Part shown: positions 8,835 to 18,792 of the stretch, in pieces
Numbering within the stretch: position 1 is the first letter of the stretch
Layout of the letters: each line of letters starts with the position of its first letter
Assembly: GCF_003992675.1 (NCBI RefSeq)
Contig: NZ_RZMZ01000016.1
Span: forward strand, 186,001-250,000
Direction of reading: 5' to 3'
Length of the DNA stretch: 64,000 bases
DNA from: Flagellimonas marinaquae
Lineage (GTDB): Bacteria; Bacteroidota; Bacteroidia; Flavobacteriales; Flavobacteriaceae
Notes under the pieces: model-generated
The model's input: only the letters and a program-made list of their open reading frames with translations
Databases searched by the model: none
What the model was told of the DNA's origin: nothing
Program-made: the position numbers and the translations under genes

Positions 8835-9932
8835 CTATTGGTTAGGAGCAAATAGTTCAACTACCTCTTGTCTACCTTCCAGCTCCATTTTTCCTAAGGA
8901 TTTGAAGGTGATGGTATCGGATTTTTCAACTTCCGTCGCCAAGTGACCGGAAATTAAAAGGTCTTGGTCAAGGGTCTTGCACAGTTTTTGGATACGTGCG
9001 GTGACATTGAGTACATCACCGGTAAAGAATATTTCTTTTTTTAGCGCGCCAATCTCACCAGTGGTTACTTTTCCCAAGTGAAGACCAGCCCGGAAAGATG
9101 GTACCATACCATAAGTGGTGCTAAAGTAATCTGATTTTTGTTGCAGACTGACTTTCATGGCGTTGAAACAGCGGATGCAATTATGGTTTTGCAAGCCATC
9201 GTTTTGCTTCCATGTGATTACGATTTCATCGCCCACATATTGGTACACTTCACCTTTGTATTGGATGATGGCCTCGGATAACTGATTGTAGTAATCACTC
9301 AAAAACCGGAAATAGGCTTTGTGGCCCAATTGCTCGGCAAGAGAGGTGGAGGATTTCATATCCAAAAACATGAAAACCCTGGATTCCTCCTTGGGGCTAT
9401 GGTATTTGCCAGAGAAAAAATTCAGTAATACTTGATGTCCGAGGTGTTCGCTGATGCCAGCATAGAGCAGGGATACAAAAATGCTGAAGGACAATGATAC
9501 CATAGTGCTCAGGAAAGTGGTACTGGAGAGGTAGTGGGCAAACTTTTCCCATACTTGATTTTCAAATAGGGAGCTATTGGATTCAATACTGGCAGCAATA
9601 GGAAAGGTAATCAGGTTGATGAGCAACATGAACAATACGTAGAATCCCATTTTATACAGGATTTTTTGTCCGAAGCTTTTGGACTTGAACCGCTTGCCCA
9701 TCCAAAGTACTTCTACCGAACCCATCAATATTCCTACAAGGAAAACAGCTAAGGAAGCAAAGAGCAAAATGCTCCATGTTACGGTGATGTCGGTTTCTGG
9801 GCGTTGGTTTTCGTAGCCTGTGGCCATGGATTCTATGAGAAGTATAAACCAGCTCAAGACCAGCCAAATGATTCCGAAGGGCAAAATGCGCTTTAGATGG
9901 TAAAGGGTTTTCGGGTTTCGAAAGACGTCCAT
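8835..9932 (-). CDS. membrane class III adenylate/guanylate cyclase
   Basis: A 365-residue protein with four hydrophobic segments (about 17-36, 52-75, 95-115, 140-162) and a C-terminal class III cyclase domain from about 183. Both metal aspartates are present (D191 in FLDMKSST, D235 in YVGDE), as is the transition-state pair N309-x3-R313 in GDVLNVTARIQ, so the enzyme looks active. I cannot decide between ATP and GTP from the substrate-specifying positions. The 4TM-cyclase layout is common in Flavobacteriaceae. It starts 28 bases after the stop of the mosaic secreted protein and is probably co-transcribed with it. No cyclic-nucleotide effector is in the window. Confidence 0.85.
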   Translation of the reverse strand: MDVFRNPKTLYHLKRILPFGIIWLVLSWFILLIESMATGYENQRPETDITVTWSILLFASLAVFLVGILMGSVEVLWMGKRFKSKSFGQKILYKMGFYVLFMLLINLITFPIAASIESNSSLFENQVWEKFAHYLSSTTFLSTMVSLSFSIFVSLLYAGISEHLGHQVLLNFFSGKYHSPKEESRVFMFLDMKSSTSLAEQLGHKAYFRFLSDYYNQLSEAIIQYKGEVYQYVGDEIVITWKQNDGLQNHNCIRCFNAMKVSLQQKSDYFSTTYGMVPSFRAGLHLGKVTTGEIGALKKEIFFTGDVLNVTARIQKLCKTLDQDLLISGHLATEVEKSDTITFKSLGKMELEGRQEVVELFAPNQ

Positions 9933-9960
9933 CCGTTAAAGATAAGACGATTTTGTATTT

Positions 9961-12900
9961 CTAGTTCTTGTTTACCCGATAGGTGACGCCCCTGTTGGTA
10001 ATCACCCTGCCCGCTTTCATGGTCAAGACGGCCTCGTTGGAGGTCAATAGAGTACAACTTCCGCTGCTATTGGAAACAAGTACTCTGAATATGTACCCAT
10101 CTTTATTGCTATCCGGTGATAATATCGTCAATGTGGCCGTTTGGGTGCCAGAGTATTCGGAACCATCAATAATAGGTGCAAAGTTGCTTCCTCCGTCGGT
10201 GCTTAGTTCCCATTGATAGGTGTCCACATTGCTGGCGGATACGGTGAAGCTGCCATTATTTCCAATGACCACGGTCTGGTCTGTGGGTTGGGTGTCGATT
10301 GCGAAAGGAGCAACAGTAATGATCTGTTCCACATCGAGCGAGTTGCCCGCTGCGTCGGTAATGCGATATGTTCTTGTAATGGTTTCTGGGTTGCTCCCGC
10401 CATCACTAACGTCACCTAAGAAGGTAACCGTTGGATTTGGGTCGCAATTATCCGCTTCATCGGTAATTAAACTAATGTCTGCTGTTGGAATATCATCCGT
10501 ACAGTTTACCGTGATGGGAGCTGGGGCACTGGCCGTTGGTGCAACAGATTCCACGGTTATGGTCGTAGTGGCTGCCAAATCGGGATACGGTGGGTCTCCA
10601 GGCATTCCTCCATATTCCACTAAGTAGCCTTTAGGTTGATAAACTCCGCTGTTGGCACCAGTATTGGAAAGGTCGTTCCAGGATCCTGGAAGCCCTACAC
10701 CCGGTGCTGTAATATGAGCGTAATCTTCATTTCCTGAGTTGTTGGGTTCGCCCGAGTTCCAGAATTCGTAACCAAATGCTGTTCCGCCTGAACCTCCTCT
10801 CCAGAATAGTGTGCCTGCTTCAGGTCCTGTTACCCAGTACCAATCGCCTTCGAGTGCAGCATCACTGGCTCCAATCCAACCCGCCCCGGGGGCTTGCGAC
10901 CCCAAAAGGTCGGATTCATCTTGAACGGAGATAGTTGCCAAATACCCCTGAAGTCCGTAAAACGTACGTAATGCTGCCGCATCCCTGGCGGCAGTCCACG
11001 TGATGCCTTCGGACGGTACGTACTCATAATAATGACCTGTAGACTCTAGGTAGTTGGCTATGTTCATTACTATAGAAAAAGTTCTTGTTTCACCAGCGGT
11101 TACGGTTGCGGTTGTTTCAAACACCACCGCGCTTATAGCTGCCTCAAATTCTGCCAAGGTTGCGGGTCCATTGAGCAAGAGTCTTCCTTCGGAAGTGTCC
11201 CAACTGGCTGAAATATTCTGATGGGTACCCGTTAGGCTCAGGACATCTCCCGAAACATCGTAGTTCGAAGTCACTTGAACATACACAGCATCCAGGGTGC
11301 TACTATCTGGATCGGTGATTTCCACAGTTTCAACCACGGGTATGGTATCTCCAGGGCAGAACGTCTGGTTTCCGGTAGCGGTGATGGAAGGTGGTTCGTT
11401 GTCATCAAAAGTATCGTCCCTAAAATCCAAATCGCCCCCTGAGGCAACATCCCCATCGGAATCTGGGAGCAATATGGACCCTCCATTGGTATTCAAAGGG
11501 TTATCAATGGTGCCTCCTGGGTCACCATATCCAGTGGTATCGTCCAAAGTATTGTCAAGTCCGTCGCCATCACTGTCAGAACCTGAGAGTGTCAAGGTTG
11601 CTTCTGTGGTATCGGGCGAACCGTCGTTATCACTATCGGTGTCCATAAAGTCGGGTGTGCCATCCCCATCCGTATCAACTGCGGATAGACCGCTTGCCTC
11701 GTAGGCATTGTCAAGACCATTGCCATTGGAATCGCTTCCTGATGGAGCTGTGTAACCCAAAGAAGTCTGGGCTTCCACATTATCTGGAATGCCATCTCCG
11801 TCACTATCCAAGTCTTGGTAGTTCGGAATACCGTCGCCATCGGTATCTACAGTGGTACAGTCAACTGAGCCACCATAACTGGCACCATAGACTCTGGCGC
11901 CAACCTGCCACGCAATTACCTTAATATATTGTAGGCTACTTCCGTTTACGGTAAAAGTGACTTCGCGGATAGAACCTGGTGTAGTGCCATTGGCACTAGC
12001 CAACCAGCCGTTGTTGCCACCACCTGCCGAAGAGCGTTGTATTTGCATATCTGTACTGGAAACAGCAGGGTCTGCCCCGACAAATACACTAACCGATGTT
12101 CCAACGGGTACCGGTTGGGCAAACTGTAGTAATATTTCGGACTGTCCTTGATAGGTGGAAACTGCATTGGCGGCAAAGGTGGTACCTGGACTACCCTCAG
12201 CGTTGGAGGGATTTGTGAAGAACTGGAGATTGGTAGCGTTTTGTACAAAATTTCCGCTTGCTCCCCCACATTCATCGGTATCGAGAATGCCATCGTTGTC
12301 ATCATCCACATCCGTTACATCATCCACGCCATCACCATCAAGGTCAGAGCTGCCTCCGCTACAGGTAGAGTACAGTTTGGAAAATGGTATTTGTTGTTTG
12401 GAAATGGAAGGTCCTTGATATTGTACTGTCAATGTCTCACCACCACCGTTCTCAAAAAACAACACGGTGATGTCGTGCAATCCCGCAGTTAAGGAAATGT
12501 TTCCCGAACGTTCTTGTGAGCTATGAAGTCCATCATTGTCCACGACTTCCGTTCCGTTGATAAATAGTTTGGAGCCATCGTCCGAAGTGGTATAAAACGT
12601 ATAAGTTCCGGGTGTATCAATTTGTATAAAACCGCTGTATCGAATACCAAAGCTGTCGGAGTCTCCCGGATCTTGTTGGTTTTGAAGGGCATCCACATCA
12701 AAACTAGTGTAAGAGCCTGAGCCCAGAAATCCTGAGGTAGGAATGTTATCGACCGTGTTTCCAGATGGTGTGCCATCGTAAAACTCGAAATCAACCTCCC
12801 CATTGCATATGCCTGAGGTGCCCTCTACCAAAACGTTATCTATAAAATACTGTTCGTCATTGTTGTCGTTATCCATGCGTACCCTCACCTCCAACGAGGA

Positions 12901-13383
12901 GTTTCCTGTGGCAGATATGGTAAAGGAGTAGGAAGGAGCCAATGGATCGGAGTCAGAACCCGAAGCATTCACAAATTGCTGCCAAGACCCCCCATCCACG
13001 CGGTATTCCCCTATCAAATAATCATTGCTATTATCCATTTCGTCCTCATCGTCTACCCAAGTATCCATACTGATGCTGATAACATCGTATCCAGAAATGT
13101 TGATGGTACTGGTTTCCCATGTACCTTCCGCATCCAAGTTGCGAGCTCTCAGGGCATTGTTTCTGGTGGATAGTCTATTGCCGCGATTTGTACTCCAAGT
13201 GCTGCCGGATGCCCCAGTAGCTGTTCCGTTTTCGGTACCGTTGGAATAGTTGTTGAAGTTTTCACTCCAAAGCGTGGTCTGTGCAAAAGATAGTGTTGTT
13301 CCTAAAAGAAAGAGTGCGAAAAACAGCATCCATCTTAAGGGATAATGATTCTTCTTGGTGTTGAAGAAAGAGGTTGAGGCCAT
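9961..13383 (-). CDS. secreted mosaic protein: PA14, TSP3 repeats, C-type lectin, HYR-like
   Basis: About 1140 residues. I place the start at the ATG at 13383; an in-frame TTG lies three codons upstream. Order from the N-terminus: signal peptide ending TTLSFAQ (about 1-35); a beta-rich region; a PA14 domain (about 195-335, containing [13 protein letters not shown]); calcium-binding thrombospondin type 3 repeats of DxDGDG form near 348-375 and 510-650; a C-type lectin domain (about 785-930, with WIGASD, EPNN and WNDLS); an HYR-like module (about 945-1030); and an Ig-like module. It ends in a basic tail, [15 protein letters not shown], not an evident type IX domain. A surface carbohydrate-binding or adhesion role is inference. 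Confidence 0.8.
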   Translation of the reverse strand: MASTSFFNTKKNHYPLRWMLFFALFLLGTTLSFAQTTLWSENFNNYSNGTENGTATGASGSTWSTNRGNRLSTRNNALRARNLDAEGTWETSTINISGYDVISISMDTWVDDEDEMDNSNDYLIGEYRVDGGSWQQFVNASGSDSDPLAPSYSFTISATGNSSLEVRVRMDNDNNDEQYFIDNVLVEGTSGICNGEVDFEFYDGTPSGNTVDNIPTSGFLGSGSYTSFDVDALQNQQDPGDSDSFGIRYSGFIQIDTPGTYTFYTTSDDGSKLFINGTEVVDNDGLHSSQERSGNISLTAGLHDITVLFFENGGGETLTVQYQGPSISKQQIPFSKLYSTCSGGSSDLDGDGVDDVTDVDDDNDGILDTDECGGASGNFVQNATNLQFFTNPSNAEGSPGTTFAANAVSTYQGQSEILLQFAQPVPVGTSVSVFVGADPAVSSTDMQIQRSSAGGGNNGWLASANGTTPGSIREVTFTVNGSSLQYIKVIAWQVGARVYGASYGGSVDCTTVDTDGDGIPNYQDLDSDGDGIPDNVEAQTSLGYTAPSGSDSNGNGLDNAYEASGLSAVDTDGDGTPDFMDTDSDNDGSPDTTEATLTLSGSDSDGDGLDNTLDDTTGYGDPGGTIDNPLNTNGGSILLPDSDGDVASGGDLDFRDDTFDDNEPPSITATGNQTFCPGDTIPVVETVEITDPDSSTLDAVYVQVTSNYDVSGDVLSLTGTHQNISASWDTSEGRLLLNGPATLAEFEAAISAVVFETTATVTAGETRTFSIVMNIANYLESTGHYYEYVPSEGITWTAARDAAALRTFYGLQGYLATISVQDESDLLGSQAPGAGWIGASDAALEGDWYWVTGPEAGTLFWRGGSGGTAFGYEFWNSGEPNNSGNEDYAHITAPGVGLPGSWNDLSNTGANSGVYQPKGYLVEYGGMPGDPPYPDLAATTTITVESVAPTASAPAPITVNCTDDIPTADISLITDEADNCDPNPTVTFLGDVSDGGSNPETITRTYRITDAAGNSLDVEQIITVAPFAIDTQPTDQTVVIGNNGSFTVSASNVDTYQWELSTDGGSNFAPIIDGSEYSGTQTATLTILSPDSNKDGYIFRVLVSNSSGSCTLLTSNEAVLTMKAGRVITNRGVTYRVNKN

Positions 13384-13403
13384 GTACTCCAATAATTAAG
13401 GTA

Positions 13404-13434
13404 TAAATTTACGTTTCAACGATTCGATGGAAAA
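13404..13434 (-). promoter_or_regulatory. candidate promoter of the mosaic secreted protein
   Basis: On the minus strand TTTT (13434-13431), 19 bases, then TAAATTTA (13411-13404), a near match to the -7 consensus. It implies a leader of roughly 14 bases and supports the ATG at 13383. The rest of 13435-13580 shows no gene. Confidence 0.4.
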
Positions 13435-13580
13435 TATTTGTTGTGAACTGTCCCAAATCAGGTGTTAAACATTTAAATGTATTGGTTGCCTGGATTTGGC
13501 CAAGAGATGAATCACGAAGCATGCAAATGGTAATAGACTGAAAAATAGTGAGGTCGGCCTTATTTTTGTTTTGGAATGGG

Positions 13581-13612
13581 TTGCACGGGCGATATTATTT
13601 GTTGTATATTTG
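13581..13612 (+). promoter_or_regulatory. promoter of rimP-nusA-infB
   Basis: TTG (13581-13583), a 21-base spacer and TATATTTG (13605-13612) match the housekeeping consensus. It gives a leader of about 65 bases ahead of rimP. Confidence 0.7.
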
Positions 13613-13641
13613 CAAAACTGAACGGATATAGAAGTATTCAT

Positions 13642-13662
13642 GAGGGGACCTTGAGTCCCCTC
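13642..13662 (+). ncRNA. rimP leader hairpin (attenuator-like)
   Basis: GAGGGGAC-CTTGA-GTCCCCTC forms a perfect 8-bp stem followed by TTTTATTACTTATTTTTC, between the promoter and the rimP ATG at 13685. It has terminator form but precedes the operon. A similar hairpin directly before rimP is known in other phyla, where it is proposed to attenuate the operon, so this is a candidate regulatory leader and not the end of an upstream gene. Confidence 0.6.
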
Positions 13663-13684
13663 TTTTATTACTTATTTTTCATTT

Positions 13685-14146
13685 ATGTTGAAGGAAAAAG
13701 TGGAAATGTTGCTGAACAAGGCTTTGGAGGAAAATCCATCCTTGTTCTTGGTCAACCTCACTATAGGTGCCGATAACAGTATCAAAGTGGTATTGGATGG
13801 AGATCAGGGCGTCAGTTTACAGGATTGTATGGATGTAAGTAGGGCCATTGAGCACAATTTGGACCGTGAAGAAGAGGATTTTTCCTTGGAAGTGACCTCT
13901 GCAGGAGCAACATCCCCACTAACATTGCCGCGTCAGTACAACAAAAATATAGGAAGAAAATTACAGGTGAGAACCACCTCCGGAGAGCTGGAGGGAACAT
14001 TGGTGGGAGCCTCGGAAAATAGTATTACTTTGGAGTGGAAGGCACGTGAGCCGAAACCCGTGGGAAAGGGAAAAGTTACAGTACAGAAAAAGCAGGAAAT
14101 CGCATTTTCTGATATTCAACAGGCAAAAGTTAAATTAAAATTTTAA
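13685..14146 (+). CDS. rimP: ribosome maturation factor RimP
   Basis: A 153-residue protein with the RimP N-terminal alpha/beta domain (DCMDVSRAIEHNL and EVTSAGATSPL, the family EVSSPG region) and a C-terminal SH3-like domain (ending IQQAKVKLKF). It assists 30S subunit maturation in the cytoplasm. It is first in the classical rimP-nusA-infB order, with nusA 12 bases downstream. The product is of ordinary length, and the start follows an AT-rich leader without a Shine-Dalgarno sequence. Confidence 0.93.
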   Translation: MLKEKVEMLLNKALEENPSLFLVNLTIGADNSIKVVLDGDQGVSLQDCMDVSRAIEHNLDREEEDFSLEVTSAGATSPLTLPRQYNKNIGRKLQVRTTSGELEGTLVGASENSITLEWKAREPKPVGKGKVTVQKKQEIAFSDIQQAKVKLKF

Positions 14147-14158
14147 TTGTAGTAGAAA

Positions 14159-15391
14159 ATGGAAAACCTAGCGCTCATCGAATCCTTTTCGGAATTTAAG
14201 GACGATAAGTTTATTGACAGGGTGACCCTTATGGCGATTTTGGAAGAAGTGTTCCGAAGTGCGCTCAAGAAAAAGTTTGGTTCTGACGACAATTTTGATA
14301 TCATCATCAACCCGGACAAAGGGGATTTGGAGATTTGGAGAAACCGTGTGGTTGTTGAAGATGGGGAAGTAGAAGATCCCAACGAAGAGATTTCATTGTC
14401 CGAAGCCCGTAAGATCGAGCCCGATTTTGAGGTGGGCGAAGATGTATCAGAAGAGGTGAAACTTATTGATTTGGGTAGAAGGGCCATTTTGGCATTGCGC
14501 CAAAACCTGATTTCCAAAATCCATGAGCACGATAATACCACGATCTACAAACAATTCAAGGATCTGGAGGGTGAAATTTATACGGCTGAGGTGCACCATA
14601 TCCGTCACCGTGCCGTAATTTTGTTGGACGATGAAGGAAACGAAATCATCCTTCCGAAGGAAAAGCAAATTCCATCGGATTTTTTCCGCAAGGGAGACAA
14701 CGTTCGTGGAATCATTGAGAGCGTAGAGCTTAAAGGGAACAAGCCGGCCATTATTATGTCGAGGACGTCCCCTAAATTCTTGGAGCAATTGTTCTTCCAA
14801 GAAATTCCCGAGGTGTTCGATGGTTTGATCACCATTAAAAAAGCAGTTCGTATTCCGGGAGAAAAGGCCAAAGTGGCCGTGGATTCTTACGATGACCGAA
14901 TCGATCCTGTTGGTGCCTGTGTAGGTATGAAGGGATCACGGATTCATGGAATCGTGCGCGAATTGGGCAATGAGAACATCGATGTTATCAACTGGACCAA
15001 CAACCCACAATTAATGGTGACAAGGGCGTTGAGTCCAGCCCGTGTGTCTTCCGTTAAATTGAACGATGAGAAAAAAACTGCCCAGGTGTACCTAAAGCCA
15101 GAGGAGGTTTCCAAGGCTATTGGTAGGGGAGGGCATAACATACGACTGGCTGGTCAATTGACTGGTTATGAAATAGATGTGTTCCGTGAAGGCGTTGAGG
15201 AAGATGTGGAGTTGACCGAGTTTTCTGATGAAATCGAAAGCTGGGTAATCGAAGAATTCAAGAAGATTGGATTGGATACCGCACGCAGCGTTTTGGAACA
15301 GGATGTAAATGATTTGGTACAGCGTACCGATCTAGAAGAAGAAACAATCCAAGAGGTGGTTCGCATCCTCAAGGAAGAATTTGAAGATTAG
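14159..15391 (+). CDS. nusA: transcription termination/antitermination factor NusA
   Basis: A 410-residue NusA. It has an N-terminal RNA-polymerase-binding domain (1 to about 130, with LRQNLISKIHEHD at its end), an S1 domain (about 135-200), and KH1 and KH2 (about 230-350, with GMKGSRI and GRGGHNIRLA as the GxxG loops). It stops after an acidic tail and lacks the two acidic repeats that lengthen E. coli NusA to 495 residues, as is usual in Bacteroidota. It modulates pausing, termination and transcription-translation coupling. Second gene of the operon; infB follows after 42 bases. Confidence 0.95.
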   Translation: MENLALIESFSEFKDDKFIDRVTLMAILEEVFRSALKKKFGSDDNFDIIINPDKGDLEIWRNRVVVEDGEVEDPNEEISLSEARKIEPDFEVGEDVSEEVKLIDLGRRAILALRQNLISKIHEHDNTTIYKQFKDLEGEIYTAEVHHIRHRAVILLDDEGNEIILPKEKQIPSDFFRKGDNVRGIIESVELKGNKPAIIMSRTSPKFLEQLFFQEIPEVFDGLITIKKAVRIPGEKAKVAVDSYDDRIDPVGACVGMKGSRIHGIVRELGNENIDVINWTNNPQLMVTRALSPARVSSVKLNDEKKTAQVYLKPEEVSKAIGRGGHNIRLAGQLTGYEIDVFREGVEEDVELTEFSDEIESWVIEEFKKIGLDTARSVLEQDVNDLVQRTDLEEETIQEVVRILKEEFED

Positions 15392-15433
15392 GCTTATATT
15401 AGCAGCGAAAATTTAGGGCAAGTAAAATAATTT

Positions 15434-18130
15434 ATGGCAGATAATCCAACAATACGACTTAATAAAGTTCTCAGAGAATTGAACATTTCACTGGATAGGG
15501 CGGTCGACTACCTGGCTTCGGAAGGGCATGAGGTAGAGGCTAGGCCTACCACCAAGATATCCAATGAGGTGTATCAGGTTCTGTTGGATGAGTTTCAAAC
15601 AGATAGGAGCAAAAAGGTCGCTTCCAAGGAAGTGGGCGAGGAAAAGCGCAAGGAAAAGGAGGCCATCCGAATCCGAATGGAGAAAGAGCAGGAGGAGCGA
15701 AGGTTAGCCAAGGAGAAAAAGGAGGCCGAACAGCAAGTGGTTAAGGCCAAAGCAGAGCTTTCCGGACCAAAGACCGTAGGTAAAATCGACCTGGACAAAA
15801 AACCAGAGAAGCCCAAAACAGAGGAACCCAAGGAAGAGGCTCCAAAAGTTGAGCCCGAGAAAGCCAAAGAGGAAACCCCTGTTCAAAAAGAAGAAGAAAA
15901 ACCAGCTGCCAAAGCTGAAGAACCCAAAACAGAAGAAGTTGCCGAAACTTCGGAAGAAGCTCCTTCAGATACGATAAAGACGAATTACCAAAAACTTTCA
16001 GGGCCCAAAATTACCGGGGATAAGATCGATCTTTCCCAGTTTAACAAGCCCAAAAAGAAAAAGGTAGAAGATAAAGGGGGTAACAAGGGTGCTTCATCCG
16101 ATAGCGGAGATCGAAAAAAACGCAGAAAGCGGATAGTCAAGAGTGGACCGCAAGCAGGTGGTGCGCGAAATAATAGAGGCCCTGCGGCAAGAAAAGGACA
16201 ACGTTCTTCCGCGCCTAAAGTGGAGCCTACAGAAGAAGAAGTACAAAAACAAGTACGGGAAACCCTTGAAAAGCTTCAAGGTAAATCCAGTAAGGGTCGC
16301 GGAGCCAAATACCGTAGGGAAAAACGAGATCAGCACCGTCAACAAACGGAAAAGGATCTGGAACAGCAGGAACTGGAAAGCAAAATCCTAAAGGTGACCG
16401 AATTTGTTACCGTTAATGAACTTGCTACCATGATGAATGTTTCCACAACCCAGATCATCTCCGCCTGTATGTCCTTGGGCATTATGGTTACGATGAACCA
16501 GCGTTTGGATGCAGAGACCCTTTCCATTGTGGCTGATGAGTTTGGTTACGAAGTTGAATTTGTTACCGCAGAAATAGAGGAGACCATAGAAGAGGTCCAA
16601 GATAGTCCGGAAGACCTAAAGTCCCGTGCGCCGATTGTTACTGTTATGGGGCACGTAGACCACGGTAAAACATCTCTTTTGGATTACATCCGACAGGAAA
16701 ACGTAATTGCCGGAGAAAGCGGGGGAATTACCCAGCATATTGGTGCTTACGGAGTTGCTTTGGAAGACGGACAGCGAATAACCTTCTTGGATACCCCAGG
16801 TCACGAAGCGTTTACCGCAATGAGGGCCCGTGGTGCGCAGGTTACCGATATAGCGATTATCGTAATCGCCGCTGATGATGACATTATGCCACAGACCAAA
16901 GAGGCCATTAGCCATGCGCAAGCTGCTGGTGTGCCCATTGTGTTTGCCATTAATAAAGTGGACAAGCCTACGGCCAACCCTGATAAGATCAAGGAAGGAC
17001 TTGCTGGGATGAATTTGTTGGTAGAAGATTGGGGCGGTAAAGTACAGTCGCACGACATTTCTGCCAAAACAGGACAAGGAGTCAAAGAGCTTTTGGAAAA
17101 AGTTTTGTTGGAAGCCGAGTTACTGGAATTGAAAGCCAACCCAAAACGATTGGCAACAGGAACCGTTGTGGAAGCCTTCTTGGATAAAGGTAGGGGCTAC
17201 GTGGCCACTATATTGGTTCAGGCAGGTACCTTGAATATAGGAGATTATGTATTGGCCGGAACTTGTAGTGGTAAGGTAAAGGCCATGCAGGACGAAAGAG
17301 GAAAAAGCGTTAAAAGTGCAGGGCCGTCCACACCTATCTCAATCTTGGGATTGGATGGGGCGCCACAGGCAGGGGATAGGTTCCATGTACTCGAAGATGA
17401 GCGCGAAGCCAAACAGATTGCAGCCAAACGTTCTCAATTACAGCGCGAGCAGTCCGTTAGAACACAACGACATATTACATTGGATGAAATCGGACGAAGG
17501 ATCGCTTTGGGTGACTTCCAAGAGCTGAATATTATCCTTAAAGGTGATGTGGATGGTTCTGTCGAGGCCTTGACGGATTCTTTCCAGAAGCTGTCTACGG
17601 ACGAAATCCAAGTGAACATCATCCATAAAGGGGTAGGTGCCATTACCGAATCCGACGTGTTGCTGGCCAGTGCCTCAGATGCGATTATTATCGGATTTAA
17701 TGTGCGGCCTATGGGCAATGCCAGATCAATTGCGGATAAGGAGGAAATCGATATCAGGACCTACTCCATTATCTACGATGCCATCAATGACTTAAAAGAT
17801 GCGATGGAAGGGATGTTGTCCCCCGAAATGAAAGAAGAAATCACGGGTAATGCCGAGATTCGGGAAACCTTCAAGATTTCCAAAGTTGGAACCATTGCAG
17901 GTTGTATGGTCACCAGTGGTAAAATCTTCAGGAACTCACGTATCCGTTTGATTCGTGATGGAGTGGTCATATACACCGGAGAGTTGGCATCCTTGAAACG
18001 ATTCAAGGACGATGTCAAGGAAGTATCCAAAGGATATGACTGTGGATTACAGATCAAAAATTATAATGATATAAGGGAGGGCGATATTGTAGAAGCCTTC
18101 CAAGAAGTAGCAGTGAAGAAAAAACTGTAA
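15434..18130 (+). CDS. infB: translation initiation factor IF-2
   Basis: An 898-residue GTPase that delivers initiator tRNA to the 30S subunit. The first 300 or so residues are low-complexity and rich in Lys, Glu, Pro and Ala, followed by a basic Arg/Gly stretch. An IF2 N-domain lies at about 318-375. The G domain has GHVDHGKT (406-413), DTPGHEAF and NKVDK, followed by domains II-IV with [10 protein letters not shown]. It closes the rimP-nusA-infB operon at a strong terminator. Small frames inside the low-complexity region are composition artefacts. Confidence 0.96.
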   Translation: MADNPTIRLNKVLRELNISLDRAVDYLASEGHEVEARPTTKISNEVYQVLLDEFQTDRSKKVASKEVGEEKRKEKEAIRIRMEKEQEERRLAKEKKEAEQQVVKAKAELSGPKTVGKIDLDKKPEKPKTEEPKEEAPKVEPEKAKEETPVQKEEEKPAAKAEEPKTEEVAETSEEAPSDTIKTNYQKLSGPKITGDKIDLSQFNKPKKKKVEDKGGNKGASSDSGDRKKRRKRIVKSGPQAGGARNNRGPAARKGQRSSAPKVEPTEEEVQKQVRETLEKLQGKSSKGRGAKYRREKRDQHRQQTEKDLEQQELESKILKVTEFVTVNELATMMNVSTTQIISACMSLGIMVTMNQRLDAETLSIVADEFGYEVEFVTAEIEETIEEVQDSPEDLKSRAPIVTVMGHVDHGKTSLLDYIRQENVIAGESGGITQHIGAYGVALEDGQRITFLDTPGHEAFTAMRARGAQVTDIAIIVIAADDDIMPQTKEAISHAQAAGVPIVFAINKVDKPTANPDKIKEGLAGMNLLVEDWGGKVQSHDISAKTGQGVKELLEKVLLEAELLELKANPKRLATGTVVEAFLDKGRGYVATILVQAGTLNIGDYVLAGTCSGKVKAMQDERGKSVKSAGPSTPISILGLDGAPQAGDRFHVLEDEREAKQIAAKRSQLQREQSVRTQRHITLDEIGRRIALGDFQELNIILKGDVDGSVEALTDSFQKLSTDEIQVNIIHKGVGAITESDVLLASASDAIIIGFNVRPMGNARSIADKEEIDIRTYSIIYDAINDLKDAMEGMLSPEMKEEITGNAEIRETFKISKVGTIAGCMVTSGKIFRNSRIRLIRDGVVIYTGELASLKRFKDDVKEVSKGYDCGLQIKNYNDIREGDIVEAFQEVAVKKKL

Positions 18131-18153
18131 CGGATATAATTCCTAGAAAAAAA

Positions 18154-18170
18154 CCCGCTCAATGAGCGGG
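18154..18170. terminator. bidirectional terminator after infB
   Basis: CCCGCTC-AAT-GAGCGGG, preceded by an A-run and followed by TTTTTTT. The right T-run overlaps the TAA of the convergent SPOR gene (18176-18178). Confidence 0.92.
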
Positions 18171-18175
18171 TTTTT

Positions 18176-18553
18176 TTATGATTTCGTTGCTTTTTCCTCG
18201 GGTTTTAAGAGCATGGCATCCGGGTATTTTTTTCGGACCTCCAAGTACTTTCGCTCGGCCTCTAGTTTTGTTTTGAACTTGCCCAGCCTAACCCTATAAG
18301 TGGGCGATTCAAACTCTATCTTGGAATACCAATCTGGAAAATCGACCTCTACTTGGTTCAGTAGGTCTTGGGCCTTTTGGTAATTGCCAAAACCCACCTG
18401 AATTTGATAAAATCCCGTGTTGGCGTTGGCCTTGGTATAGAGCTTTACCAGCTCATTGATTTTTGGGTCTTGTTGAATGGTCACTTGTCCATCCTGTGCC
18501 ATAATCTGGGTTGCCATGCCTAGTAAAATGACAGTAAATACAGCAGTTTTCAT
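18176..18553 (-). CDS. exported SPOR-domain protein
   Basis: About 125 residues from the ATG at 18553; the longer frame would need a TTG 12 codons upstream and would spoil the signal peptide. Signal peptide MKTAVFTVILLGMATQIMAQ, then a short linker and a SPOR domain (GFYQIQVGFGNYQKAQDLL ... YRVRLGKFKTKLEAERKYLEVRKKYPDA). SPOR domains bind denuded septal peptidoglycan, so envelope or division-site localisation is likely. It is a single gene, convergent with infB. Confidence 0.85.
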   Translation of the reverse strand: MKTAVFTVILLGMATQIMAQDGQVTIQQDPKINELVKLYTKANANTGFYQIQVGFGNYQKAQDLLNQVEVDFPDWYSKIEFESPTYRVRLGKFKTKLEAERKYLEVRKKYPDAMLLKPEEKATKS

Positions 18554-18586
18554 GTGATTTCTATATTGAATGATGTAAGCTTGTTG

Positions 18587-18594
18587 CAAATGTA
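18587..18594 (-). promoter_or_regulatory. -7 element of the SPOR gene
   Basis: TACATTTG on the minus strand matches the consensus. A TTG lies 17 bases upstream, slightly short of the usual 19-21. The leader would be about 28 bases. Confidence 0.5.
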
Positions 18595-18693
18595 GATTAT
18601 TAAAGATTAAACAAGTCGAACCGAAGTTATTTAGAATCTTTATAAATTATGAGTTATGAATACCTTAAGATTTCAAAAAATACCTTTATGTCT

Positions 18694-18701
18694 TACTTTT
18701 G
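18694..18701 (+). promoter_or_regulatory. -7 element of the act-cox operon
   Basis: TACTTTTG fits TAnnTTTG; the -33 region is TTTC at 18671-18674. It predicts a leader of about 80 bases before actA. The 140-base stretch between this and the SPOR gene holds only the two divergent promoters. Confidence 0.5.
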
Positions 18702-18756
18702 TGCTCATTCTTGGTAGGGTAAAAAGCTATTGCGCTCAAACTCAATAGAAACAATC

Positions 18757-18792
18757 ATGCCAAAGATTTCGATAGAAATTTCACGAATATGA
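18757..18792 (+). other. 11-codon upstream ORF overlapping the actA start
   Basis: ATG at 18757 opens MPKISIEISRI and its TGA (18790-18792) overlaps the actA ATG (18789-18791) as ATGA. This arrangement would allow translational coupling of the leader peptide to actA. It has no recognisable function and could be chance. Confidence 0.3.

Noticed and set aside
11400..11860. Repeated short DNA units that at first look like tandem repeats
   Set aside because: They encode Asp-rich thrombospondin type 3 repeats of the mosaic protein and vary in length and sequence; not a CRISPR or satellite.
13384..13392. TTG start adding three residues to the mosaic secreted protein
   Set aside because: The ATG at 13383 is three codons in, gives a complete signal peptide and fits the promoter position.
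16143..16391. 82-codon frame within infB
   Set aside because: It lies in the Lys/Glu/Arg-rich linker of IF-2; composition bias keeps other frames open.
18554..18589. TTG start extending the SPOR protein by 12 residues
   Set aside because: The extension puts polar residues before the signal peptide and overlaps the -7 element; the ATG at 18553 fits better.
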